A DNA stretch of 64,000 bases from Agapetus fuscipes (GCA_951799405.1 OX637334.1:4464001-4528000), one strand, 5' to 3'. Counted from the first letter of the stretch, positions 31,793 through 42,256 are shown. Program-made: numbers and translations. Notes: generated from the sequence alone by a model not told the origin.

Positions 31793-32165
31793 GGTCGTTA
31801 ACTCAATTGGTAAAACTCTTGCATTCCATGCTAGAAAAATAGGGTTCGATCTTCACCGAGGGTATCAGAAATCATTTCCCATTTATAATTAATTAAATAA
31901 TACACTGTTTTAATTCACTAAATTTTATTTTAAAAAAGTCAAACGTTTTCGCCTAAAAAGGCATCATCAGGACAATTTGTCCTGATGATGCCTTTTTAGG
32001 CGAAAACGTTTGACTTTTTTAAAATAAAATTTAGTGAATTAAAACAGTGTATTATTTAATTAATTATACAATGGACTTTCACTGTGTGAACTACCAAACC
32101 CTAAAAAATATTATTTCCCATTTAGGTTTTCACTTCACTTGAAGTGAAGGTTTCCTTGTATTTAT
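31793..32165 (+). mobile_element. tRSINE-C split by a palindromic insertion
   Basis: Head at 31793-31885 (GTCGTTAACTCAATTGGTAA, ATAGGGTTCGATCTTCACCG) and body from 32110 (TTTTCACTTCACTTGAAGTG). The insertion at 31886-32109 is flanked by a 15-bp duplication of C sequence (ATCATTTCCCATTTA and ATTATTTCCCATTTA). Confidence 0.7.
31886..32109. mobile_element. Palindromic insertion with shared 3' end (Penelope-like or foldback)
   Basis: Bases 31884-32068 form a perfect palindrome: two 92-bp arms with no mismatch about one central base (31976). It is followed by ATGGACTTTCACTGTGTGAA and ACCAAACCCTAAAAAAT. Target duplication is 15 bp. The same 3' end follows the palindrome at 34602-34736 and flanks the BEL element at 44590. 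An inverted terminal piece next to a direct one and variable duplications are usual for Penelope-like elements, but no coding region is present to prove it. Confidence 0.65.
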
Positions 32166-32171
32166 TTCCCT

Positions 32172-32410
32172 GGTTCATTTTTTGAAAAGAAAAGGAGCAC
32201 AAAAATATACCATTTATATTTCCAAATGTGCTTTTTGCTGGGTTGAAAAATTCATAACCTTCACCAAAGACCGGTCACTGAAAGGTCCATCCAACCTTAC
32301 AACAACTGGGTCTTGCTTGAGAATTGGCGCTTTTCGCAGAGGGCTCTTGAGGTGTGATACACACAAAACAGCGCTCACCAAATAAATCATCCTAATATTA
32401 TTATTATTAT
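32172..32410 (+). mobile_element. tRSINE-B, head missing
   Basis: AAAATATACCATTTATATTT, GGTCCATCCAACCTTACAAC, CACCAAATAAATCATCCTAA and a tail of ATT repeats. Confidence 0.75.
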
Positions 32411-33080
32411 TGACGGGGATCGAACCCTAACTCATTTTGTGCAGTGTCAAATAGCCAATAATCATGACATATTCCTATCAAAAGTACAGCAACATCTCAC
32501 GTAGGATATATTTTCTTTGAAATTCCTCCACACGTGGTTATGGATTGCCAATAATTGCAAATGATAGCTCGGTGGATGCATTTACAGCCCGTTAGTGCGA
32601 ACTGCTATGTTACTCACTTCCCATCTCATTACAGGTGATTTCACCGTCTTCTTCCTCTTGCATTACATCACATGTGTTTCATCTAAATTACTCTGAAATT
32701 TCATCCTTCTTATTCTTCTTTGATTGCCACTGTATTGCTATTAAGTCACTTTTGTGACGAACCGGCTCGAAGGACCAAAATGTTTTTTTTTTGTTTGGCG
32801 ATCCGGTAAGGATCTTGTAAGATTTTATGGTGGTTTCTGATTTAAAAACTCTTTTAATTGGTTTTTAGTCTCTCGTTTATCATTCTTTGTAGTCTGAATT
32901 ATGAAAGAGCTAAGAGTCCACAATGCATTTGCTTTTATAACCCTGAAATAATAACAAAACAAATTTGTTATACACAAATCATACAAATTCCAACAACTAG
33001 AGTGGGATAAATTTTCAAATGGTATACAAATCAATAAGAAGTTGACTTGAGAGTTTCATTTACTCAAAAACAATATATTG
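32411..33080. other. Mostly unrecognised; BEL-type primer-site motif
   Basis: No gene is visible. On the minus strand at 32758-32783 the words CATTTTGGTCCTTCGAGC, then CGGTTC look like the start of a BEL/Pao leader (see findings). The rest is unique AT-rich sequence. Confidence 0.35.
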
Positions 33081-33250
33081 CCACTTTTATCGAGGATTGG
33101 CGATCATCATGGCTATTTTCACCTTTGATGATGCCGAACAAAACGAGACGAGGACTACCTCTATAGTTATCAAATTGGAAGAAGTAGAAACCACTCTAGA
33201 GGGGCTCTGGTCATCCTTAGTAGAATGTCAACAGAGTAACAGTTATTTGT
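33081..33250. mobile_element. LINE 3' fragments
   Basis: GGCGATCATCATGGCTATTT at 33099 is repeated near 59683, in the 3' region of another LINE. GGCTCTGGTCATCCTTAGTA at about 33200 (plus) is the 3' end of the RTE family seen at 13430. Confidence 0.45.
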
Positions 33251-33649
33251 GTTGTTTGGACCTTTCAATCAAACAATTTTCCAGACATTTCGTCAAAAGC
33301 ATACATTACTTAGCCTTGCAATCTTGGCTTTGTCTTCATCCATACAAAGTTAAAATTACACATTAAAGACACGTTTTATTTTCACTTATAGTGCGGTGCG
33401 TGATAGCCTTGGGGGCCCAGCGTACAAAACGGTACAGTAACCGAAACTAATCGCAAATACCCAACCTAGACATTCAACCTGCAACCTTTACAAAATAAAG
33501 ATACAATCAAAGTTAGCGATTTCTATTATGACACTGAAAATCTGACCTGACAGCAGAAGGTACAACAGTAACTCTCATTATCAACATGTGCTTAACACCC
33601 CTGGGTGGACCTTGACTGAATCTAGAATTCTCCTTCACTCTCACCTTTT

Positions 33650-34210
33650 TTTAAATAGATTTGTGGAAAGGAGTGCAATCCACCAACCCATTTTGCCTAG
33701 CCAGTTGTCTTCATGCGAAAGCAGAAGCTTGTGTGCATGCAACGGCATCTGTTGAACGAGGGTCGAAGTTTTGGTCAAGTGGGCTAGACGCAAGATTCGA
33801 TCGAACGTTATCCGGTTCCAAATACCGCGTCTCTACTCCTCGGCCATAACACCGACATATAACACCGACCTTTACAGTAAACATTGCCTTTGCTCTTCAA
33901 CTTTTTACGTCTGCCTTAGCTCCATCTACATTAGCACATTCCATCCGTTGCATTTTTGGCCTTCTTGGTCCATAGAGAAATTTGATGCATCTATTCAGAT
34001 TATGTGACCATCCTACTCCAAACGTCCTACATTGATGGAACTAACTTCATCGGGCTCTTTGTAGATATCGTAGATCTCTTTGTGGTACCGACCGCCAACC
34101 ATCGTTATCTCTCACCGGACCATATACATTGTAAGAAAGTCTGTGTAAATAAACTGTATGGCTAACTTGTGTTGAACTTGTGTTTTAATTAAGGACCCTC
34201 AGAAGAAACG
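33650..34210 (+). mobile_element. Possible LTR 3' region
   Basis: Moderate GC, ending TGTGTAAATAAACTGTATGG (an AATAAA-type signal), then GACCCTCAGAAGAAACGTAACA. This looks like the R-U5 end of an LTR. The left part (AAATAGATTTGTGGAAAGGA) is shared with about 5998-6060. No matching second copy of the end is present, so the boundaries are unsure. Confidence 0.35.
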
Positions 34211-34510
34211 TAACAATATGGTTCTGAAAATCCTCTTTTCGATATTGCTATCGAGATCCCTGTTTTTTTGTCAACGCCCAGGTTTCAGAGGTCCAACTCG
34301 GGACTGGATTAATTAATGCTCTGTATAACAGCACCTTTGTATTCTACTGGACCAGGTTTGATCTCAACTGTCTTTGCAACAACAGTGTTTGATAGCTTTT
34401 TGAGACAATCATTTCATACTGAGTGGATACAAGAGCAGACACTTCACGAAAACCAAGAGCCTAATCAGAACGTCTGAGACAGATACGCTCCACGCCGAGA
34501 GAGGGAATAA

Positions 34511-34945
34511 AGACCGGTCCGTAGTCCAGTGGCAACACTTCTGACTCGTAAATGGAAGGTCGTGAGTTCAAATCCCGGCGGAGCAGAAAAAATATACCAT
34601 TATATATATATTTAAAAATATAAATGGTACAACATTGTTTTAATTCACTTTATTAACAATGTTGTACCATTTATATTTTTAAATATATATAAAAATGGAC
34701 TTTCACTGTGTTAACAGATTTACATAAAAAAATATTAAATATACCATTTATTTTCTCAAAAATGCTCTTCGGTGGTGAAAAATTTGTATACCTTTGCCAA
34801 AGTCCTGTCACCAAAGGTCCATCCAGCCTTACAGCAACTAGGTCTTGCTTGAGAATCAGCACTTTCTACAGCGGCGACCAAGCTCGCACAGGGCTCTTGA
34901 GGTGTGATACGCACAAAAACAGCACTCACCTAATAAATCAGCCTA
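34511..34945 (+). mobile_element. tRSINE-B split by a palindromic insertion
   Basis: Head GACCGGTCCGTAGTCCAGTG and GAGTTCAAATCCCGGCGGAG, then the insertion 34602-34736, then body CTCTTCGGTGGTGAAAAATT and CCATCCAGCCTTACAGCAAC to CACCTAATAAATCAGCC. A 12-bp piece of B (AAATATACCATT) is duplicated at both sides of the insertion. Confidence 0.75.
34602..34736. mobile_element. Second palindromic insertion, same 3' end family
   Basis: Arms of about 36 bp (ATATTTAAAAATATAAATGG, then TACAACATTGTT) match without mismatch around the loop TTAATTCACTTTATT. They are followed by ATGGACTTTCACTGTGTTAA and AAAAAAATATT. The element's words GTTTTAATTCACT and ATGGACTTTCACTGTGT are shared with 31886-32109. Confidence 0.65.
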
Positions 34946-35159
34946 TTTTTTTTAAAGATCTCGGAAATCAGAGGCGCTATTCTGCTAAATTCCTTACTAC
35001 CTTGAGACGAAGAGATAGCGATTCGTGTCCAAAAATAACGTGTACAGTGATTTTTTATCTAAGGAGTTATTTTGCAAGCACTAGCAAACTCCAATTTGGA
35101 TTGATATCCAAAATGTAAGGAATTGAGCAGAACAGCGTTACGGATGTATTTGTCGTTCT

Positions 35160-36030
35160 TTTTCCATTTGCTCTGATAATATAACCTTCCACATTTTTGC
35201 TGATAATATATACCACGTCATACCTACATGTCCAAATCATCTCATCACATTCTTTTGTACCTGTTTTTTACAATCATACTATATTTTTTTCATACTCTCC
35301 TTTTTATGACACAATATTTTTTTGGAAACTCTAATGGATATAAATAAAACAAAACGAGTTTCGTTAATTAAAAATATTATTTCACATTTTATAATATTGT
35401 TTTATTTCTTTCACTTTAATTAAGTCTTAAAACTTAACGTGTAATATGTAAAAGTTTTGGTTCGATTTCGCTTTCGATGCATTAATTTATTTATGTTTTT
35501 TTTTCGGAGAAAGTGACAGTTAGTTGTTACGTATTCGAGAAAAAAATCGAAATTGTTGACATTCATTCTGTAAAAAAAATGCTCCATCTCGCATGAATGT
35601 GTCAGAAAGACCCACATTCTGTAGAGGCTCATTTGAAATTTTAGTTTTTGAACCTTTCAACTCCAGATATGAAGCGTGCCCATGACTAAAAGTGATTAAA
35701 TAGTTGTTCTATAGATAAAAGCCTATGTTGGGTGGCACGGTCTGCAACTCTTGCCACCTTTCAACAAAAGCAAAACATTTTTGAAAGATTTTTTAATTTT
35801 ATCCATCCTATTTCTATTGCCATACCGCATACTTTCTTTTGTATACTTCTTTCAACTCATTCATACCCATCACCTTTTCATACATTTCCTTCTTTACTCT
35901 CACTTCATATATTTCATTTTTGTTCACAATTTCCCCAATATGATCGAGCCATAAGAGTTCCTACCTTTCTCGGTCTTCCATCATCCATTCTTCATTCATG
36001 TCCAATCCATCTCATCACATTATTTTGCCT
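35160..36030 (-). mobile_element. Scattered RTE-type LINE remnants
   Basis: Minus strand: the words for NVMRWFGHV (near 35220-35270 and 36000-36025) and TREVGTLMARSYWGNCEQK-like text near 35900-35975 show two decayed copies of the same C-terminal LINE region. No open frame remains. Confidence 0.4.
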
Positions 36031-36222
36031 ACAGGCAGACACATGTAAGTTCACGCATACACATGCTGCATGTGCACTTATAAAATAAAACAAACCTCAC
36101 ATGAACATAAACCTTTCAATTATTCTGTCGCCCTTCTGCGAAACCGCGGTGGTATTGGCAAAAGTGATCCAATTTTTACAGCATTGGGGTCGGCCTCATA
36201 CCAGCCTATTAGTCAAGGAACT
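36028..36222 (-). mobile_element. SINE-A, tail missing, minus
   Basis: CAGGCAGACACATGTAAGTT through CATGCTGCATGTGCACTTAT to CCTATTAGTCAAGGAACT. Confidence 0.7.
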
Positions 36223-36589
36223 ATATAAAACGCTATGGATAAGTTTAAACTAAGTATAATACTTGTTTCATACTAGCCTACAAATACCACTTTCATATTC
36301 TCATTATTATAAAAAAAAATGTTAAAAACCTCTTCCCGACAAAGTTCTTTTAACGTTTCCTGTGAAAATATAATTGTTTTATTTTTAATAACACACGGTG
36401 TTATTCATTTACAGCAAATTCGTGGCTCAACCGCAAACTAACTTGAATTTTCCATACAAAAATAAACGGATCAACTTTGGATCAGATGCTTTGTGAATAA
36501 CACTGACAGAGTGTAGAAAAGTGCGTGTTATTAAAAAGAAATTTAACTAAACACCGGTGCTTTAATCATTCCTAAGGTTGTACTGTAAA

Positions 36590-36650
36590 TGTGACGCTGC
36601 TGCCACTCCGCTAGGGATAGCTAGAGCCTTTGCAGAACTACCTGCTGTCA
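36590..36650 (-). mobile_element. RTE-type LINE 3' end
   Basis: CTGCTGCCACTCCGCTAGGG, then TAGCTAGAGCCTTTGCAGA: the last about 50 bp of the LINE family on the minus strand. Confidence 0.5.
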
Positions 36651-36714
36651 TAACAGTTGCAGCATTAGGCGAAACTTAAGGAACAACGGTAGCAGATCCC
36701 AGAAGGCGGAAAGA

Positions 36715-36850
36715 AATTTTTCCAACCCATCAAAGAGCATATTATTTTGAAAACAAAAATTAAATATTTTTAGTGCTCAGCCGGGGATCAAACTCACGAC
36801 CTTTCCATTATGATTCCGCGCCAACCACGAGACTAAGGAGGGGTCGTAAA
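36715..36850 (-). mobile_element. tRSINE-B head part, minus
   Basis: TTTTTCCAACCCATCAAAGA, then CAGCCGGGGATCAAACTCAC and CGCCAACCACGAGACTAAGG. Confidence 0.55.
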
Positions 36851-37037
36851 ATCAAGTCTTTAATGTTGACAACCGGCCGTTGAAGCCTTAACCTACTATT
36901 CATTGTTATCCTTATTTCCTTTTTGTATTTAATATGGATTTTAAGCTTATATTTTAATTTCGAGGCACGTATTGCACCCTCCGCGTGACTAGGCTGGAAT
37001 AAAGTGTTTCTACTATAATTTTATTTTTTCAATACCA

Positions 37038-37525
37038 ACCGGTCCGTAGTTCAGTGGTAACACTTCGGACTCTGAATGGGAAGGTTGTGGGTTCGATTCC
37101 TGGAGGAGCACAAAAAATATACCATTTTTATTTTCAAATTTGCTCTTCGCTGGGTTGAAAAATTCATAAAACCTTTACCAATGACCGGTCACCAAAGTTC
37201 CATCCAGCCTTACAGCAACTGGGTCTTGCTTGAAAATTGGCGCTTTGTAGCGACGACGATCAAGCTCGTAAAAAGGTCGATAGCTCGATTGGTAAAATGC
37301 TTGCATTCCATGCCGAGAGCAAGGGTTCAATCTCAAAGATTTACTTAGCCTTCACAAGAAATGAGAACCAGCCCCCACGGGAGCTGGGAAACCCCCACTT
37401 CAACTGAAAGTGGTTGGTGTGAGGCCGGCCCCCTTACCTGTAAAAAATAATAGTTCCTGAAGCGCCACATGCGACGCAGGAAAAGCAGGCAAGAAGTTAC
37501 ACTACATGTGTAGCTTAGTTGCGTT
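37038..37525 (+). mobile_element. Composite SINE B-C, copy 2, with complete B head
   Basis: B head ACCGGTCCGTAGTTCAGTGG and TGGGTTCGATTCCTGGAGGA, B body GTCCGTAG... to TTGGCGCTTTGTAGCGACGA, junction GATCAAGCTCGTAAAAAGG, then C head TCGATAGCTCGATTGGTAAA and C body to ATGTGTAGCTTAGTTGCG. It therefore carries two pol III promoters about 235 bp apart. The B unit lacks its usual 3' end (CACCAAATAAATC), which the C unit replaces. Confidence 0.8.
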
Positions 37526-37929
37526 AACCATTTGTATTCGCAATACTTATAAAATATGCCATACCCATTAATGAACACATCAATATTTCAAAGCTGTTCC
37601 ATTGATAACACTCCGCAAGCGCTCAAGATAAAAAACCAACTCGTGAAGAAAAACTTTTTTTTTATGTTTGCATTACATCTTTATTGATTGAATGTGTGTA
37701 ACCAACACATATACTCATTATTCTTAAATATTTAATGACAAACTCGCATTATTCTCATAGTTCCCACAGTTACAATTATACAAGCAATTTTTTACAGTCT
37801 TATCGACTAGGAAGTGTTATATGGCATGTATTCCACACGCACCATACAACTAAATACACAGATGAGCCACTTCTGATACAAACGATAGTTGAGAGAGTGA
37901 TCAATGCTGTATCATGAGCAGAACTTCTA

Positions 37930-38525
37930 AACCTGAGTTCCGCGACAGCTTTTTAAGTGATCCGCAAAAAGGTCATTCAATATAAATTGCTCGAGTGTTC
38001 TGGTAAGGTCTCTCATCTGCCAATTCTCAGAGATTCGAGAATTATCCTTGGTCTTCCTACAAAAAGGTGCCAAAACTGTCTGTAGCGTAGAAGTCAAGCG
38101 GCCGTTGTATTGTATAGGTATAAAGCTGCTGCTTTCAATGCTGCTGCCAGGGCAATTTTTTGACAGGAAAAGAGCTGTCATATTTCGCCACTGCTGAGAG
38201 AACTGCACTGGCTGAGGGTCCGAGAGAGGGTGGAATTTAAGTTGTGCCTCACTGTACATAGGGCCCTGAACGGCACTGCACCCCCATGTCTCGCTGAGCT
38301 ATGCTCTGTCGATGGGACTTCAAAAAGACCACTACGCTCTGCCCTTACTGCTGTCAACAAGGTTATAGTGCCCAATAGAGCGAACACATCAAATTTTGCA
38401 GACAGAAGATTTGCGGTGGCCGGGCCGGTTGCCTGGAACAATTTGCCCATCGGTGTTCGCGCGAACCAGCCTACCACCACCTTCAGAAAGGAACTGAAGA
38501 CACTACTTTTCTCCAGAAGCCATGA
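37930..38525 (+). mobile_element. CR1/L2-like LINE C-terminal tail
   Basis: Plus-strand open part of 114 codons from 38230: FKLCLTVHRALNGTAPPCLA, then FADRRFAVAGPVAWNNLPIG and FRKELKTLLFSRSHE. Very close to the minus-strand copy at 22020-22465. Upstream frames (37930-38229) are broken. Confidence 0.75.
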
Positions 38526-38689
38526 AAGAAATCATCCATCATCAAAGCTAACTCAGTATTTGAATCGTGTTTAAAATAAAGGGCAAAATAAATAACCGCA
38601 ATTATTATTAAATTAAGCCCGGTAACGTTTTGATTGTTATTTATATATTTTAAGATATAAGTATATTGGTAAAGATACTGACTTGCTTA

Positions 38690-38780
38690 AAATAAACACC
38701 GAAACAGGAACTCATTTCTAACAACCCTTGCCCTCCTGCTTTGAAAGCAAGACTTCTACCAACTGAGCCATCGACTAGTC
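38690..38780 (-). mobile_element. tRSINE-C head, minus
   Basis: ATAAACACCGAAACAGGAAC, then TTCTACCAACTGAGCCATCG. Confidence 0.6.
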
Positions 38781-39045
38781 TATAGTGTAGAATGCACGCT
38801 TAGGAACCTCTGGTAGTAAATCTACATAGGTGAGAAATATTAATAAGCTTACAAGTGACGCAAAAAAATGTAATTTATATTTATTCAGTTCACTAGTACA
38901 AGTGAAAAAATAATCATTGTATTAGTTATGGCATACAATACATATTATTCAGGGTTTGCTTTTTATATTTATGAAAAATAAAAATGTCTTTGAGAAAATG
39001 ATGAAAGGATATCTTTGAGAATAAAGAATCGCTATCACCCCAGTG

Positions 39046-39624
39046 CTTGTTTAGCATATCTACCATTTGGTTCAAAGATGATATTTCAATGAAATTGTCG
39101 TAAGAATCACATTCTACACAATATAAGCTAAGAATCTAATCTAATCTAATCTAAGCTGCAAAGATATATATCATTTAAGATTTAAATTAAATGCATTCCC
39201 ACAAGCAGATCTGTATAATTTCGCGCTAACACATGCCGCATGTGGGCCTACAATATAAAAACCCAATCTCAAATGAACATAAGCCTTGCAACTCTTGCCG
39301 TCCTTCCCTGAAACAGAGGTGACATTGGCAAAGTGAACCAATTTTTTATATTATGGGTGGTCAGCCGCATAACAACCTATAAGTCAAGGAACATACATGA
39401 CAAATTACATTTTTTAAATCAATAAATAACAATATAAACATGGACATAAAAAAAAAAAAAGTAAAAAAAAAACGTAAAACACGATAATTTGAGAATTCTT
39501 TAAAAAAAAAATTTTATATTCAATTTCCAATTTTCACAAGATACATAGGTGCGGTACACAAACAAACATTGCTCATGGGAAATTATCTCTGCTGGACATA
39601 AGACAAACAAGCACTAAGGAGACG
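39046..39624. mobile_element. MITE-H copy 4, interrupted by SINE-A
   Basis: Left end CCAGTGCTTGTTTAGCATAT and right end GACATAAGACAAACAAGCAC. The interior holds ATCACATTCTACACAATATA on the left and AACATTGCTCATGGGAAATT on the right, with a minus-strand SINE-A at 39150-39392 between. Confidence 0.65.
39150..39392 (-). mobile_element. SINE-A nested in MITE-H
   Basis: Tail AATCTAATCTAATCTAAGCT to CCTATAAGTCAAGGAACA. The tail on the minus strand is (TTAGA)n. Confidence 0.78.
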
Positions 39625-39894
39625 CACTGTCTTCACTTACAGCTAACCAAGCTCTTTCAACATCTTTGAAAGGAAAATTCTGAGTTGTATTTACAGCCCA
39701 ATATGCTAAATGCAAAATGGGAACATTTCGCGAAGAAGATTCTGAACTATACGCGTTGCACCAAGACTTTTATGTTCTCAGACTATCAAACAGACTGCAT
39801 GGCAGGGTCACATCCAACGAATTTACCATCGAAGCCTGGAAAGAATGGTTGTGATGAAAGATATACAGGTATTTTTTTAAAACAGACGAATACC

Positions 39895-40000
39895 TTTACC
39901 CAATGAAGAGATTTTTTTAAGTTTTCCTCAGGGAATCGACCCCACTACCTTCCGATTACATGTCTATTGCGTCAACCACTAGACTATGGAACGGTCTGAG
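39895..40000 (-). mobile_element. tRSINE-B head, minus
   Basis: GGGAATCGACCCCACTACCT, then GCGTCAACCACTAGACTATG. Confidence 0.6.
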
Positions 40001-40067
40001 GTCTTCTCATCTTTGTATAATAAAATAAAGAAATCTCTCTCGGGAGCAGGGAAATCCCCTAAAAATA

Positions 40068-40265
40068 TACCATTTATATTTTCAAATACGCTCTTGGATG
40101 GGTTAAAAAATTCATAAGCCTTTACCAAAGACCGGTCTCCACAGATCCATCCAGCCTTAGAGTCGTTGAATCTTGCTTGAGAATCGACGCTTTCTATAGC
40201 ACAGGGCTCTTGAGGTGTGATTTACACAAAAACAGCGCTCACCAAATAAATCATCCTAATATCAT
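40068..40265 (+). mobile_element. tRSINE-B body, plus
   Basis: AATATACCATTTATATTTTC through GATCCATCCAGCCTTAGAGT to CACCAAATAAATCATCCTAA. Confidence 0.72.
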
Positions 40266-40784
40266 TAAAAAGTAATATCATTATTAGAGATATATCATTT
40301 TTATTATAAACTGTATAGAGATAGCTTCATTCGTTAATTGATCCCGAAGTTTTAGAGACTATCATATGAAGTAAAATGAAAACAAACGTAAAAGTTTATC
40401 AGTTTGGTTAGCTTAATAATTGTAAGTACACCGTTTACGACGCACTTTGCAGAGTATTTCTCTTCAACCACATTCCAAAGAAACTGCGTGAAGAAAGTGC
40501 CAATATAAGCCAGAACTAGATCACTAGCAGTCTGTCATATCACTGTGAAACAGAGCTGTCCAACCTCTGATACTTTAATTAAGTATTAAACATTATATAT
40601 TTGGAGTCAACCTATTTTTTCAGGTATTGTTAAGCGCCATTCTGTGAAGCATCACCTCAAGGACGTTATTCATCTTGAATAAACTCACATAAATTAAATT
40701 TAAGTAAATCAATTAAGTAAATCAAATTTAAACTGTAGTTACAACTTACAACTAACTCCGATGTTCAGTATTTTCATTTTTACC
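40266..40784. other. AT-rich sequence, nothing recognised
   Basis: No family match or exon-like stretch. Confidence 0.4.
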
Positions 40785-41027
40785 TTGACTTATAGGTTGG
40801 TTTGAGGCTGACCACCCATACTGTAAAAAATGGTTCACTTTGCCAATGTCACCCCTGTTTCAGGGAATGTCGGCAAGAGTTGCAGGGCTTTTGTTCATTT
40901 GAGGTTTGGATTTTATTTGTAAGTACACAATCAGCATTTGTAAGCGCGAACTACACGTGTTTGTTTGTGGGCATACATCCGAGAGCTTTGAATGAATATA
41001 TCCTTGCAACTTAGATTATTATTATTT
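40785..41027 (+). mobile_element. SINE-A, young subfamily
   Basis: CCTTGACTTATAGGTTGGTT to ATATCCTTGCAACTTAGATT. Nearly identical to 27131, 61428 and 63474. Tail passes into ATT repeats. Confidence 0.82.
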
Positions 41028-41059
41028 ATTATTATTATTGGATGAAAAAATTAAAATAA

Positions 41060-41115
41060 GCTGAATCTACGCAACTAAGCTGCACATACAAAGTAACTTC
41101 ATACCGTGGCCAGAC
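41060..41115 (-). mobile_element. tRSINE-C 3' fragment, minus
   Basis: ACGCAACTAAGCTGCACATA, then AAAGTAACTTCATACCGTGG. Confidence 0.45.
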
Positions 41116-41328
41116 ATAGGTTGGTGAACGGCATACCTCTTCAGAAATCTATTAAAAACAAATAAATAAATGAACAAACAAAATAATTTAATCTTAAAAT
41201 AAATACAAAAAAAGGTTTCACGGATGCTCTTCCGTCGACATAATTTTTCGGAAAACTGATGGTGTTGTAGATTTTTTTATTAAAAAATATATATAGGTAA
41301 TCCTCTTGTTTTTTTCATATCATCTGTA

Positions 41329-41563
41329 CCCTTAGTACGAGTTGCAAAACTTGAGTAATGTTAAGTTTACGGCAGTTATTAAAGAGTGATTTCCCCCAAA
41401 ATCTGCCGTTTTTGTTTGTTTGAACTTGATTTTCTTCATCACTGTAACTCTTTTGCTAAGACCATAAAGTGTAAGAAACAAAAACGGCAGATTTTGGGAG
41501 AACTCACTCTTTAATATTTTCCGTAACTTTACTTTTCTTAAGTTTTGCAACTCATACTAAGGG
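41329..41563. mobile_element. MITE-E copy 3 (mariner-like)
   Basis: CCCTTAGTACGAGTTGCAAA to CTCATACTAAGGG with TA at both sides (41327-41328 and 41564-41565). Confidence 0.85.
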
Positions 41564-41845
41564 TACAACATCATTCCTTGAGATTTCCCACACTTTTTCC
41601 ACTTATTGACTCGGTATAAAGTATTCTATATGGCTTGACTGCATCTGATTTATTAAACGCCTTAACACTATTTATTATCTGTAATCTAGCTGCTAGCATC
41701 TCTGGTGAGTGTATTCACCCAAGATAACTTGAAATAAGATCACTTTCAGTTTTATTACGACCGGATGCATGGTACTGCTTCGTAATATGTAGATACATAC
41801 ATACATCTTACACATATCTACTACCGGTTTCGTCTATAATCTATA

Positions 41846-42256
41846 ATGTAAGATACAAAGATAAATTAACATTTTAAATTCATATTAAATGCATGCCCAC
41901 AAACAGACACGTGTAAATTCGCGCTTACAAATGTATGTATGTGTACTTCCAAACTAAAATCGAAACCTCAAATGAGCATACACCCTGCAAGAGCTTTATC
42001 CTGATGATAGTAGAGAGATGTTTTCCGGGATCTGCTACCGTGGTCTGTAGGAAATGGAGCTTCCAAATGCCCATCGCAGACATGAGCGAAACGTTCGTAA
42101 GCTCCAGTTCCCACAGACCACGATAGCAGATCCCGGAAAACATTTCTCCAGCATAAACCTTGCAACTTTGCTGACCTTCCCTGAATCAGGGGTGGCATTA
42201 GCAAAGTGAACTATCTTGTACAGTATCTGTGATCAGTCTCATACCAACCAATTAGA
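41846..42256 (-). mobile_element. SINE-A, minus, split by a foldback insertion
   Basis: Tail half 41846-41990 and head half 42150-42256 (CCTTGCAACTTTGCTGACCT to CATACCAACCAATTAG). The 41991-42149 segment is inserted, with a 16-bp stretch of SINE sequence duplicated on both sides. Confidence 0.75.
41991..42149. mobile_element. Foldback insertion in SINE-A
   Basis: Arms of about 48 bp: GATGTTTTCCGGGATCTGCT, then CGTGGTCTGTAGGAAATGGA, against the complement of GCTCCAGTTCCCACAGACCA, then CGATAGCAGATCCCGG. Duplication AGCATACACCCTGCAA (41975-41990) and AGCATAAACCTTGCAA (42150-42165). Confidence 0.7.

Noticed and set aside
33661..34007. Host exon in the moderate-GC segment 33.65-34.2 kb
   Set aside because: No good splice sites bound the frames, and the right end looks like an LTR with a polyadenylation signal.
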